From: Kineosporia succinea
Lineage (GTDB): Bacteria > Actinomycetota > Actinomycetes > Actinomycetales > Kineosporiaceae
Reading direction: 5' to 3'
Assembly (NCBI RefSeq): GCF_030811555.1
Contig: NZ_JAUSQZ010000001.1
Span: 6,383,241 to 6,447,240 of the forward strand
DNA: 64,000 bases
Below the pieces are notes generated by a model, which was not told where the DNA came from, did not search any database, and saw nothing but the letters and a program-made list of their open reading frames with translations. The position numbers were made by a program, and so were the translations under genes. This document shows positions 1 to 8,162 of this stretch, in pieces (the stretch's first letter is position 1; every line of letters starts with the position of its first letter).

Positions 1-329
1 TGTACGGCTACGACAACTCCCACTGGACCTGGACGCCGCGCGAGGGGGTCGAGGCCGACGGCTGGGCGCCGGAGACCGACGAGGCGAGTTCGCACGCCGC
101 GCAGCTCAGCGCCTACCTCGACGCGATGGACGCCGGGGTGCGCCCACCGGCCAGCGGTCACGACGGGCGGCGCAGCCTCGAACTGGTCACGGGGCTTTAC
201 CAGTCGGCGATCACCGGGCGGCCGGTGCTGCGCACCGACCTGACCGAGGACAACCCCTTCTACACACAGCTGGACGGCGGAGGGCAGTACAAGCCGGTGC
301 GCCCGGGTCGTCCGGAGGAGCTCTCATGA
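1..329 (+). CDS. Gfo/Idh/MocA-family oxidoreductase, C-terminal part (5' end outside window)
   Basis: The frame is open from base 3 to the TGA at 327-329, so only about 108 C-terminal residues are visible. The segment LVTGLYQSAITGRPV followed by a short acidic tail is the usual C-terminal helix of NAD(P)-dependent Gfo/Idh/MocA dehydrogenases; the nucleotide-binding half lies outside. The stop overlaps the next start as ATGA, so the genes up to 3266 read as one coupled operon. Family assignment rests on the C-terminal pattern plus the presence of a full-length relative at 1932-3266; the substrate, probably a sugar or cyclitol, cannot be named. Confidence 0.75.
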   Translation, partial: YGYDNSHWTWTPREGVEADGWAPETDEASSHAAQLSAYLDAMDAGVRPPASGHDGRRSLELVTGLYQSAITGRPVLRTDLTEDNPFYTQLDGGGQYKPVRPGRPEELS

Positions 330-1219
330 TCACCGTCACCCACGAGCACGGTCACCACATCGGCGTCGGTGTCGGGTCCGTCGAGATCCTGCAGTACGTC
401 TACGGTGCGGACATCCCGCAGTTCGAGGCGCCCAAGCCCTACCTGCACCCGATCCGCACGCTCGGGGGCGCGCCGGTCAGCGCCTACCGGCCGTGGGACC
501 ACCGCTGGCACAAGGGTCTTCAGATGACCTGGTCGCACGTGTCGGGCCAGAACTTCTGGGGCGGCTTCAGCTACGTGCACGGCGAGGGTTACGTCCCGCT
601 GGAGAACGTCGGTGGGATGCGGCACGACGGGTTCGACATCATCGAGTACGACGGCACCGAGCTCACGCTCAAGGAGCAGCTGACCTGGGTGACGCAGGCC
701 GGTGAGGCGTGGGTGAGCGAGAGGCGCACGCTGCGGGTGCACGCGGTCGACCGGGAGAACGGCTCGTACGCCCTGGATGTCGCCAGTGAGCTCACGAACA
801 TCCGCGGCGAGAACCTGGAGCTGGGCAGCCCGACCACGCACGGACGCGAGAACGCCGGCTACACGGGGTGGTTCTGGCGGGGGCCGCGCGGCCTGACCGG
901 CGGCACGGTGCTCGCCGCCGACGGGGCGGGGCCGGAGGCGATGGGCGCCGCGTCGCCATGGCTGGCCTACACCGGGCCGAACGACGACATCGACGGGGAG
1001 GTGACGATTCTCGCGGTCGCGGGGGAGACCTCGCACGGGCAGCTGACGTGGTTCGTGCGCAACGAGCCGTTCCCGGCGATCGCGCCCTCGCCCGCGTTCC
1101 ACACCGAGATCGTGCTGCCGCCCGACGAGACCCTCACGCTGTCGCACCGTTTCGTGGTGGCCGACGGCGCCTGGTCGAAGGACGACGTGCTCGCCTACCT
1201 CGCGGGGGCGCCGGCATGA
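326..1219 (+). CDS. PmoA-like / DUF6807 family protein
   Basis: A 297-residue soluble protein. The patterns YRPWDHRWHKGLQMTW (about residues 53-68) and SPTTHGRENAGYTGWFWRG (about 172-190) are typical of the family annotated as DUF6807 or methane-oxygenase-PmoA, which despite its name occurs in carbohydrate catabolic operons of actinomycetes. No signal peptide or membrane segment is seen. The ATG overlaps the upstream stop (ATGA) and its own stop overlaps the next start in the same way. The biochemical role of the family is not established; the neighbours suggest sugar metabolism. Confidence 0.8.
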   Translation: MITVTHEHGHHIGVGVGSVEILQYVYGADIPQFEAPKPYLHPIRTLGGAPVSAYRPWDHRWHKGLQMTWSHVSGQNFWGGFSYVHGEGYVPLENVGGMRHDGFDIIEYDGTELTLKEQLTWVTQAGEAWVSERRTLRVHAVDRENGSYALDVASELTNIRGENLELGSPTTHGRENAGYTGWFWRGPRGLTGGTVLAADGAGPEAMGAASPWLAYTGPNDDIDGEVTILAVAGETSHGQLTWFVRNEPFPAIAPSPAFHTEIVLPPDETLTLSHRFVVADGAWSKDDVLAYLAGAPA

Positions 1220-1938
1220 GTGCCCTACCGGGCTCGGTGGGGATCAGCGCCCTGGCGGTGTATCCCTGGGAGGCGCTGGACGGCATCTGCGGCGGATCCC
1301 CGCACCTGCACCTGGCCTGCACCGAGGCGTACGTCGTGGTCTCGGGGGCCGGGCGGCTGCAGACGCTGACGGCCCAGGGTTTCTCCGAGCAGCCTCTGAA
1401 GCCGGGGGACGTGGCGTGGTTCACGCCCGGCACGATCCACCGCGCGGTCAACGACGGCGACCTGAACGTGCTGGTGCTGATGCAGAACTCGGGGCTGCCC
1501 GAGGCCGGGGACGCGGTGCTCACCTTCCCGCCCGCGCACCTGGGCGACCGGGCCGCCTACGACAAGGCTCGCGACCTGACGGGCCCGGACGGGGTTCCCT
1601 CCGCCGAACGGGCCCGTCAGCGCCGCGACCTGGCCGTCGAGGGATTCCTCGCCCTGCGCGAGGCGGCCGAGGCCGCAGACCCCGAACCGCTGGCGGCCTT
1701 CCACGCGTCCGCCGCGCACCTCGTCCACGACCTGCTGGGAAACTGGCGGGACATCCTCGCGGAGGGGGCCGCCGCGTCCGTCGACGCGACCGCGGCCCAC
1801 CTGGCCGCCCTGACCAGTGGCGACCACACGCACCTGCGGGAGGCGAGCGTGTCGCGGATGACGAGGCCGGAGGCCGCGACGTTCGGCATGTGCGGCTACC
1901 TCAACGCCTATCCGGTACCGAAAGGCCAGACATGGTGA
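1216..1938 (+). CDS. cupin-domain protein
   Basis: A 240-residue protein starting at the ATG that overlaps the upstream stop by 4 bases. Residues about 30-90 carry a cupin barrel: HLHLACTEAYVVVSGAG followed by LKPGDVAWFTPGTIHRAVN, with metal-ligand-type histidines and a glutamate. The C-terminal half is helical and Ala-rich without a recognised domain. In this operon it may be a sugar isomerase-like or sensing protein, but the activity is not predictable. The open frame extends upstream of 1216, but that part is antisense-like high-GC noise inside the previous gene. Confidence 0.8.
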   Translation: MSALPGSVGISALAVYPWEALDGICGGSPHLHLACTEAYVVVSGAGRLQTLTAQGFSEQPLKPGDVAWFTPGTIHRAVNDGDLNVLVLMQNSGLPEAGDAVLTFPPAHLGDRAAYDKARDLTGPDGVPSAERARQRRDLAVEGFLALREAAEAADPEPLAAFHASAAHLVHDLLGNWRDILAEGAAASVDATAAHLAALTSGDHTHLREASVSRMTRPEAATFGMCGYLNAYPVPKGQTW

Positions 1939-3266
1939 CGCGTTACGGCATCGTCGGAACCGGGGCCCGGGCCGGGATGTACATCGAGGCCCTGACCGGT
2001 GACTTCGCGGAGCACGGCGAGCTCGTGGCCTGGGCCGACCCGAACCCGGGCCGGCTCGACGTGCACGAGGCCCGGCTCGGTGACGGTCCCGGGCCGGCCC
2101 GGTTCGACCACACGAAGATCGCCGGGGCCGTGCGCGAGCACCGCCTCGACCGGGTGATCGTAACGGCCCTCGACCGGGTGCACGCCGACGCGGTGGTCGC
2201 GGTGCTCGAGGGCGGTGCGGACGCGGTGGTCGAGAAGCCGCTGACGATCGACGAGGCGGGGGTGCGGGCGATCAGTGAGGCGGTCGAGCGCACCGGGCGG
2301 GACGTGGTGGTCACGTTCAACTACCGCTACTCGCCGCGTAATGCCGCCCTGCGTCAGCTCATCGCCTCCGGTGAGATCGGGGCGGTGACGTCGCTGCACT
2401 TCGAGTGGCTGCTCGACACCGCGCACGGCGCCGACTACTTCCGGCGCTGGCACCGCGAGAAAGTGAACTCCGGCGGGCTGCTCGTGCACAAGTCCAGTCA
2501 CCACTTCGACCTGGTGAACTGGTGGCTCGGCGCCGCGCCGACGCGGGTGTTCGCCAGCGGGGGCCTGCGTTTCTACGGCACCGCGCTGGAACGGGGCCCG
2601 CGTCCGGAACGGGGGACCACCGACGATCCCGCGCGTGACGCGTTCAGCCTCGACCTGCGCACCGTCCCGGCCTACCGCGAGCTGTACCTCGAGCAGGAGC
2701 ACCACGACGGGTACCGCCGCGACCAGGACGTGTTCACCGAGGGCATCACGATCGAGGACAACCTGTCGCTGGTCGTCGACTACACGGGTCACTCGACGAT
2801 GAGCTACTCCCTGAACGCGCACGCACCCTGGGAGGGGTACACCGTCGGCGTCAACGGCACCCTCGGGCGGGCCGAACTGACCGTGGTCGAACGCGGATCG
2901 GTGACGGTGGACGGCGACGGTCACGTGGTCGTCGACCCCAGTGCCCGGCCCGACCTGGTCGCCGACGACCGTCAGCGCCCGGTCTCGGAGCGGCTGGTGG
3001 TGCAGAAACACTTCGAACCCGCCCGCGAGGTCCCGATCCCGGAGGGGACCGGAGGCCATGGCGGGGGCGATGCGACGATGCTCGGAGACCTGTTCGCCGG
3101 TGGTTCACCCCGATCGGGCGGGCACGATCCGCTGGGGCGGGCGGCCTCGTGGCGTGACGGTGTGCGATCGGTCGCCGTGGGCATCGCCGGTAACCGCTCG
3201 CTGCTGACCGGACAGGCCGTGCGTGTCGCCGACCTGGGCTTCCCCTGGCCGAACGATGGCCTCTGA
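1932..3266 (+). CDS. Gfo/Idh/MocA-family oxidoreductase
   Basis: 444 residues, starting at the ATG in ATGGTGA that overlaps the cupin stop by 7 bases. The N-terminus YGIVGTGARAGMY is a Rossmann fold GxGxxA-type site; VVEKPL near residue 100 is the conserved E-K-P motif whose lysine acts in hydride transfer, and GGLLVHKSSHHFDLVNWWLG near 180-200 corresponds to the catalytic HxxD region. This is a complete NAD(P)-dependent sugar or cyclitol dehydrogenase. Together with the partial homologue at the window start it suggests paired oxidation steps; the LacI regulator downstream is the likely controller. The substrate is unknown. Confidence 0.88.
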   Translation: MVTRYGIVGTGARAGMYIEALTGDFAEHGELVAWADPNPGRLDVHEARLGDGPGPARFDHTKIAGAVREHRLDRVIVTALDRVHADAVVAVLEGGADAVVEKPLTIDEAGVRAISEAVERTGRDVVVTFNYRYSPRNAALRQLIASGEIGAVTSLHFEWLLDTAHGADYFRRWHREKVNSGGLLVHKSSHHFDLVNWWLGAAPTRVFASGGLRFYGTALERGPRPERGTTDDPARDAFSLDLRTVPAYRELYLEQEHHDGYRRDQDVFTEGITIEDNLSLVVDYTGHSTMSYSLNAHAPWEGYTVGVNGTLGRAELTVVERGSVTVDGDGHVVVDPSARPDLVADDRQRPVSERLVVQKHFEPAREVPIPEGTGGHGGGDATMLGDLFAGGSPRSGGHDPLGRAASWRDGVRSVAVGIAGNRSLLTGQAVRVADLGFPWPNDGL

Positions 3267-3287
3267 CCTCGTAGGACGTGGACTCAT

Positions 3288-3295
3288 GAGCGCTC
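3288..3295. promoter_or_regulatory. possible LacI-type operator core
   Basis: GAGCGCTC is a perfect palindrome with a central CG, the symmetry typical of LacI-family operators, placed 23 bases before the LacI start at 3318. Eight bases is short and could be chance in this GC-rich DNA. Confidence 0.25.
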
Positions 3296-3317
3296 GCGGC
3301 AGGGCAGAATCGCTGCC

Positions 3318-4430
3318 ATGCGTGATGTCGAGAGAAATCCCGGCGGCGTGGCCCTGGTGACGCTGGCCGACGTGGCCGCGCTGGCGGGGGTCTCCCTGGC
3401 CACCGCCTCGCGCGCCCTCAACGGCAGCAAGAACCGCAAGGTCGCCGACGAGCTGCGTGAGCGGGTGCTGGAGGCGGCCCGCCGCCTCGACTACGCGCCC
3501 AACCCCAATGCCCAGGCCGTCGCGCGAGGCCGCACCGACTCCGTCGGGCTGGTGATGCACGACATCGCCGACCCCTACTTCTCCTCGATCGCGGCCGGGG
3601 TGATCACGGTCGCCGAACGCCAGGGCCTGGCCGTCACGATCGCCACCACCGGGCGGCGGCCGGGCGCCGAGCTGGAGAGCGTGGCCCGGTTGCGCCGCCA
3701 GCGCTCGCGGGCGATCGTCCTGGTCGGCAGCCGGACCTCCGACCAGGTGGCCACGGCCCGGCTGATCGAGGAGTTCGAGGCCTACGTCGAGGGCGGCGGC
3801 CGGGTCGCGGCCATCACCCAGCCGGTGCTGCCGGTCGACACGCTGGCCATCGAGAACCGCGCCGGGGCCCAGGCCCTGTCCCAGGCCCTGGTCGAGCTCG
3901 GCCACCGGGAGTTCGCGGTGCTGGCCGGCGACCCGGCGGTGCTGACGTCGCAGGACCGTCTCGCCGGGTTCCGCGACGGACTGCGCCGCTCCGGCACCCG
4001 CCTGGCCCGCGAGAACGTGCTGCGTGCGGCCTTCACCCGCGACGGCGGCTACGAGGCGATGAAGCGCCTGATCGCCCGAGCCCCCGACGTCTCGTGCGTG
4101 TTCGCGGTCAACGACGTGATGGCCGTCGGCGCCATGGCCGCCATCCGTGAGGCCGGCCTGGTCGCCGGCCGCGACGTGGCCATCGCCGGCTTCGACGACA
4201 TCGAGACCCTCCGCGACGTCACCCCCGCCCTCAGCACCGTCGGCGTGCCCCTGCAGGAACTCGGCGAACGAGCCGTCGAACTCGCCCTCCGCGAACCAGG
4301 CACGCCGGTCGAGACCGTGCGCGTCACCGGCCACGTCCAGCTGCGCGAGAGCACCCCCCGCGCCGACGGCCGCACCCTGGCCTCAGCACTCGCCGCCCTG
4401 GAAGCCCGGCGCGACACCGTGGGTGCCTGA
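3318..4430 (+). CDS. LacI-family transcriptional regulator
   Basis: 370 residues. The HTH is at about residues 14-35 (TLADVAALAGVSLATASRAL) followed by the hinge helix, then a periplasmic-binding-protein-like effector domain with DSVGLVMHDIADPYFSS and GFDDIETLRDVTPALSTV, all standard for the family. It lies 51 bases after the catabolic operon on the same strand and probably represses it in response to a sugar ligand. The last codons and stop form the first unit of the 17-bp tandem repeat that follows. Confidence 0.92.
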   Translation: MRDVERNPGGVALVTLADVAALAGVSLATASRALNGSKNRKVADELRERVLEAARRLDYAPNPNAQAVARGRTDSVGLVMHDIADPYFSSIAAGVITVAERQGLAVTIATTGRRPGAELESVARLRRQRSRAIVLVGSRTSDQVATARLIEEFEAYVEGGGRVAAITQPVLPVDTLAIENRAGAQALSQALVELGHREFAVLAGDPAVLTSQDRLAGFRDGLRRSGTRLARENVLRAAFTRDGGYEAMKRLIARAPDVSCVFAVNDVMAVGAMAAIREAGLVAGRDVAIAGFDDIETLRDVTPALSTVGVPLQELGERAVELALREPGTPVETVRVTGHVQLRESTPRADGRTLASALAALEARRDTVGA

Positions 4431-4526
4431 CGGTGTGGGTGCCCTGACGGTGTGGGTGCCCTGACGGTGTGGGTGCCCTGACGGTGTGGGTGCCCTGACC
4501 GCGTGGGTGCCCTGACCGCGTGGCTC
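4428..4526 (+). repeat. 17-bp tandem repeat array, about 5.8 copies
   Basis: The unit TGACGGTGTGGGTGCCC is repeated head to tail from the LacI stop codon onwards: four identical copies (4428-4495), a fifth with CCG for CGG, and a partial sixth. The gene's own final bases GTGGGTGCC resemble half a unit, so the array may have grown from the gene end by slippage. Confidence 0.9.
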
Positions 4527-4770
4527 GCATGGTGTCTGATCCTGGGCCCTGATCCGCGACCCCTGAGTCTTGATGCCCTCATGCCGGGGGGCCGTCAGAG
4601 GCAGTCCGGGGCTGTCCGTGCGTGGTGCCGGGCGCCTCACGCTCGGCACCATCGGGCCCCGGCACCCTGCGGTGGCTGACCCCCTGCCACCATCAGCCAC
4701 TCTGCGCCCTGCGGCGCCGCTGAACCCGGACGGTCACACGGTCATCGCCACCGGGCCTGGGCCGAAGGGT

Positions 4771-4806
4771 GTGCTGTTTTCGATTATCGATAATCGAAAG
4801 CAGCGC
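4771..4806. repeat. long AT-rich palindrome, copy 1
   Basis: A perfect 22-bp core palindrome (4778-4799, TTTCGATTATCGATAATCG plus AAA) is flanked by arms GTGCTG/CAGCGC, giving 16 of 18 matched positions per arm over 36 bp. A second copy with perfect arms lies at 24388-24423. An 8-bp run of paired AT-rich bases around ATCGAT in such GC-rich DNA suggests a protein-binding site, for example of a GntR-type dimer; there is no T tract that would make it a terminator. Confidence 0.8.
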
Positions 4807-4868
4807 GATTCTCGTTGGGGCGAAGTCGCTCGACGGGTACGAGCGTGGTGACCGTGGTCCTGGTGAGT

Positions 4869-4931
4869 GCCTGAGTGGGGTGCCTGAGTGGGGTGCCTGA
4901 GTGGGGTGCCTGAGTGGGGTGCCTGAGTGGG
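4869..4931 (+). repeat. 13-bp tandem repeat array, about 4.8 copies
   Basis: The unit GCCTGAGTGGGGT is repeated four times exactly and then partially, merging into two copies of GCGTCTGGTGG. No gene crosses it. Confidence 0.9.
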
Positions 4932-5236
4932 CGTCTGGTGGGCGTCTGGTGGGTGCCTGTTGGCCTGTCGGTGCCTGTGGGGGCTGGCTGGGTCTGTTGC
5001 TGGAGAGCCGGTTCCCGCCGCCGAACTGCGCGGCCTTCCACGGGGCGCGGAGCTGGGGCGGGGGTGGGGCCCCGTCCTGCGACGGATGGGCCGCGTCGGA
5101 TGCCCTCCTGGCGTGGAAATCATGAACCCGTTGTGCTCACGCGCCTTGTGGCTTCGTTCAGTGCCGAGTGCCTGATCGGCAGCCGGGGATCTTTACGGTC
5201 CTCGTCGCGGTCGTCCTCATCACTGTCGCGATCCTG

Positions 5237-5254
5237 TTGATAACAGGCTTGAGC
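5237..5254 (-). repeat. GATAACAGGC motif, copy 1
   Basis: The + strand reads TTGATAACAGGCTTGAGC. This copy also sits in a small inverted repeat, CCTGTT-gat-AACAGG. Related copies lie at 14452, 15535, 51908, 51950 and 53020; here no gene adjoins it closely. Confidence 0.75.
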
Positions 5255-5457
5255 GCGTTGATAGACCCGGCCACCGCGCCAAACCGACACGGACAGGGGG
5301 AGCCGGTTCGGCGCGTCCATCATTGTGGAGTTCTTCTGTTCCTGCCCACGACCTGGCCTGCGCTGGAGCAGCTGGGCCGGGGTGCTCCGGGGGAAGATGC
5401 GTGCGGCGCCGGCGGTTGGCACCGGACGCACACTCGGCGAGCAGAGGGAGATCCGCA

Positions 5458-6489
5458 GTGAAGGCGATCGTCTACAGCGAGACCGGTGACGCGGGAGTCA
5501 TGTCCGTCGTGGAGCGCGAGGTGCCGCAGCCGGGCCCGGGGGAGGTGCGGGTGCGGGTGGTCGTGTCCGGTGTGAACCCGACCGACTGGAAGGCCCGCGC
5601 GGGTGGAAGCACCCGCGAGCGCAGCGCCGAGGAGTCGGTGCCGAACCAGGACGGCGCCGGGGTCGTGGACGCGGTCGGCCCGGGCGTGAACGACCTGGCG
5701 GTGGGCGATCGGGTGTGGATCTACCTGGCCGCGCCCGACTACGGCACGACGGGCACGGCGCAGGAGTTCACGGTGCAGCCGGAGCATCACGTGGTGAAGC
5801 TGCCGGAGGGTGCGTCGCTGGATGTGGGTGCGTCGCTGGGGGTTCCGGCGATGACGGCGCACCGGGCGCTGACGGTGGCCGAGGACGGTCCCTCGCGTCT
5901 GGCGCCGGGTGCGCTGGAGGGGCGGGTCGTGCTGGTCGCCGGGGGTGCCGGCGCGGTCGGGCACGCGGCGATCCAGCTGGCGCGCTGGGCGGGCGCCACG
6001 GTCGTCACGACCGTGAGTGGACCGGAGAAGGAGGTGCTGGCGCGAGCGGCGGGTGCCCACCACGTCATCAATTACCGCACGGACGACGTGGTCTCGCGGG
6101 TGCGTGAGGTCGCCCCGGGTGGGGTGGACGTGGTGGTCGAGGTCTCGCTCGCCCAGAACCTGGGCATCGACCTGGCGGTGGTGAAGCCGCGTGGGGTGGT
6201 GGCGGTGTATGCCAACGACGGCGGCAACCAGGTGTCGCTGGAGATCGGCGCGGGGATGGGCCCGAACGTGCGGCTGCAGTTCGTGCTGCTCTACACGGTG
6301 GGCGAGGCGGTGATGCGGGCCGCGGCGCAGGACGTGTCCGCGGCGGTGGCTGACGGGGCCCTGCCGGTGGGGCAGGAGCACGGGCTGCCGTTGCTGCGGT
6401 TCGGGTTCGGGGACCTCGCCGGTGCGCACGACGCGGTGGAGCGGGGTGCGGTCGGCAAGGTCCTCGTCGACGTCGGCAAGGAGGAGTGA
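5458..6489 (+). CDS. NADP-dependent quinone-oxidoreductase-like MDR protein
   Basis: 343 residues from the GTG at 5458, chosen because the preceding GAGGGAG is a good ribosome site and the protein then begins KAIVYSETGDAG as in this family. The N-terminal GroES-like domain contains VSGVNPTDWKAR and lacks zinc-ligand cysteines; the Rossmann domain has VLVAGGAGAVGHAAIQLAR (about residues 155-175), matching zinc-independent quinone reductase / zeta-crystallin types. It likely reduces quinones or enones with NADPH in the cytoplasm. It stands alone, convergent with the next gene. Confidence 0.88.
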   Translation: MKAIVYSETGDAGVMSVVEREVPQPGPGEVRVRVVVSGVNPTDWKARAGGSTRERSAEESVPNQDGAGVVDAVGPGVNDLAVGDRVWIYLAAPDYGTTGTAQEFTVQPEHHVVKLPEGASLDVGASLGVPAMTAHRALTVAEDGPSRLAPGALEGRVVLVAGGAGAVGHAAIQLARWAGATVVTTVSGPEKEVLARAAGAHHVINYRTDDVVSRVREVAPGGVDVVVEVSLAQNLGIDLAVVKPRGVVAVYANDGGNQVSLEIGAGMGPNVRLQFVLLYTVGEAVMRAAAQDVSAAVADGALPVGQEHGLPLLRFGFGDLAGAHDAVERGAVGKVLVDVGKEE

Positions 6490-6493
6490 GAAG

Positions 6494-7951
6494 TCAGGCG
6501 TTGCGTGCGTTCTGGGCGTAGTCGAGCACGCCGTGGGGGTCGTACGTGGTGACGACCTTGCGCAGGCGGGTGAGGTTCTTGCCGTAGTAGGCCTGGCCCC
6601 AGTTCTTCTGGCCGGCGTTCAGGTAGTTGACGTACGACCCGCTGCCGGTCATGGGGGTCAGGGCCTGCTGCACGGCGAGCACGGCCGCGTCGCCGCGGGC
6701 GTCGGAGGTGTAGATCTGCACCGATGCCGTGGCCTTGCGGTGCACGAACGCCGTGTCGGTGGGCGTCAGGTCGGCGACCTCTCCGCCGAGGGAGTCGAAC
6801 AGCAGCACGATCTCCGGGTGCTGGGCGACGATCTGGACGACCTGCTGCGCCTGGGCCGGGGTGAGGGGGCGCGGCACGATACGGGAGGCGGCGCGGAACT
6901 TCTCGCGGCCGGTCTTGCCGCCGGTGAAGTGATTCATCGCGCCGAGGTAGGTGTAGCTGTGGGTGCGGCGGGCGGTGGGTTGGCTGCCGATCTGCGCGAT
7001 CAGGGCGTTCAGGTGCGGGGGCAGTTTGGACGGGGTGCCCACGAAGGTGCCGACGACGCGGTTGGTGGGGCGGGCGTCCCCGTCGACGTGGCACACCGAC
7101 GTGATGGCGTTGGGGGCCTGGTGGATCCACTGGCTCCAGGTGCTGAGCACGGTTGCGGTGGCCTCGGCCGGGAAGGTCAGCGAGAACACGGTGACGGTGG
7201 GCGCGGCGACCGTGGTGAACGTCAGGTCGGTGACGATGCCGCCCTGGCCTCCGCCTCCGCCGCGCAGTGACCAGAACAGGTCGCTGTGGTGCCTGGCGTC
7301 GGCGAGCACGAGTTCGCCGGTGCCGGTGACGACGTGCGCCGATGTCAGGTGGTCGCAGGTCAGGCCGTAGGGCCGCGCGAGCATCCCGATGCCGCCGCCG
7401 AGGGTGAGGCCGGCGACGCCGACGGTGGGGCAGGTGCCGCCGGGCAGGGCGCGGCCGCGGGCGGCGAGCGCGCTGTAGACCTCGGACAGGTGGGCGCCCG
7501 CGCCGACGGTGACGGTGTGGTCGGCGCGTACGACGATCTTGCGGGCCCGGCGGACGTCGATGACCAGGCCGCCGTCGGGGGTGGAGTAGCCGGCGTAGCT
7601 GTGGCCGCCGGAGCGGGCGGCGACCGGGATGCCGTGCCCGGCGGCCCGTTTGAGGCAGCGCTGGATGTCGGCTCGGCCGGTGACCTGGGCGATCGCGGCC
7701 GGGCGGCGGGTGCCGAGGGCGGCGTTGTAGGGGCGGGACGCGGTGGCGTAGCCGGTGTCGCCGGGGCGCAGGAGGGTGCCGTCGAGGCTCGTGCGCAGGG
7801 CGGCCCAGTCGATGTCGCCGGCTGCTGATCGGGCAGTGCCGCGTGCGTTGGCCGGGCGGGTGGCGGCGGTGGTCGTGGCGGCGAGCAGGCCGGCGCCGGC
7901 GAGGGTGAGGAAGCCGCGGCGGCTGGTGCGGTTCGCGGGCTGGGTGTGCAT
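6494..7951 (-). CDS. Tat-exported FAD-binding oxidoreductase with BBE domain
   Basis: 485 residues from the ATG at 7951, preceded by GGGGAGGG. A twin-arginine signal (TSRRGFLTLAGAGLLAA) indicates export of the folded flavoprotein. The PCMH-type FAD domain has RSGGHSYAGYS, with the histidine for 8-alpha linkage, and GGTCPTVGVAGLTLGGGIG, with the cysteine for 6-S linkage, so bicovalent FAD is likely. The C-terminal BBE segment is seen in YLNAGQKNWGQAYYGKN and YDPHGVLDY. Relatives oxidise sugars, alkaloids or antibiotics (berberine-bridge and glucooligosaccharide oxidases). The substrate is unknown. The open frame continues upstream but lacks coding character. Confidence 0.9.
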   Translation of the reverse strand: MHTQPANRTSRRGFLTLAGAGLLAATTTAATRPANARGTARSAAGDIDWAALRTSLDGTLLRPGDTGYATASRPYNAALGTRRPAAIAQVTGRADIQRCLKRAAGHGIPVAARSGGHSYAGYSTPDGGLVIDVRRARKIVVRADHTVTVGAGAHLSEVYSALAARGRALPGGTCPTVGVAGLTLGGGIGMLARPYGLTCDHLTSAHVVTGTGELVLADARHHSDLFWSLRGGGGGQGGIVTDLTFTTVAAPTVTVFSLTFPAEATATVLSTWSQWIHQAPNAITSVCHVDGDARPTNRVVGTFVGTPSKLPPHLNALIAQIGSQPTARRTHSYTYLGAMNHFTGGKTGREKFRAASRIVPRPLTPAQAQQVVQIVAQHPEIVLLFDSLGGEVADLTPTDTAFVHRKATASVQIYTSDARGDAAVLAVQQALTPMTGSGSYVNYLNAGQKNWGQAYYGKNLTRLRKVVTTYDPHGVLDYAQNARNA

Positions 7952-8162
7952 GGTGCCCTCCCCTGGCAATCGGATGGTAGGTGGCTTGGGGGTTCCAGTG
8001 ACGTTCGATGCGCGGCGGCCCGGAAAAGTTCGGTCCAATTCTGTCCGGTTATGCCGTTCTTCGCCCGGTGTTGCGCAGCGTGATGCGCAGCTGTGATCTG
8101 TGGGCCGGGCAGGTGCTCGGCCCGGGCGGGCCACAGGCGCGGAAGTCGGCTGTCGACAAGGG

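Larger units (their letters stand above)
4431..5457. other. 1-kb stretch without a convincing gene
   Basis: Open frames here are short, overlapping in all frames and without recognisable domains. The stretch holds the 17-bp array, a 13-bp array (4869-4931), an AT-rich palindrome (4771-4806), and one copy of the GATAACAGGC motif (5237-5254). It looks like a regulatory or degenerate interval between the LacI gene and the MDR-family gene at 5458. Confidence 0.6.

Noticed and set aside
260-1147. Long antisense frame over the PmoA-like gene
   Set aside because: Arg/Val/Pro/His-rich shadow of the codon bias of the sense gene; no domain.
1416-1931. Upstream extension of the second Gfo/Idh/MocA gene
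   Set aside because: The extra residues are Arg/Pro-rich and lie inside the cupin gene; the ATG at 1932 has the expected Rossmann start.
4771-4806. Long palindrome as an intrinsic terminator
   Set aside because: No T tract, centre is AT-rich, and the nearest upstream stop is about 340 bases away; a binding site fits better.
4428-4931. Short repeats as a CRISPR array
   Set aside because: Units are contiguous without spacers and no cas genes are present.
5168-5461. 97-residue frame with a hydrophobic N-terminus overlapping motif copy 1
   Set aside because: No ribosome site, and its second half is frame-shifted noise across the MDR-gene leader; low-complexity high-GC sequence gives many such frames.
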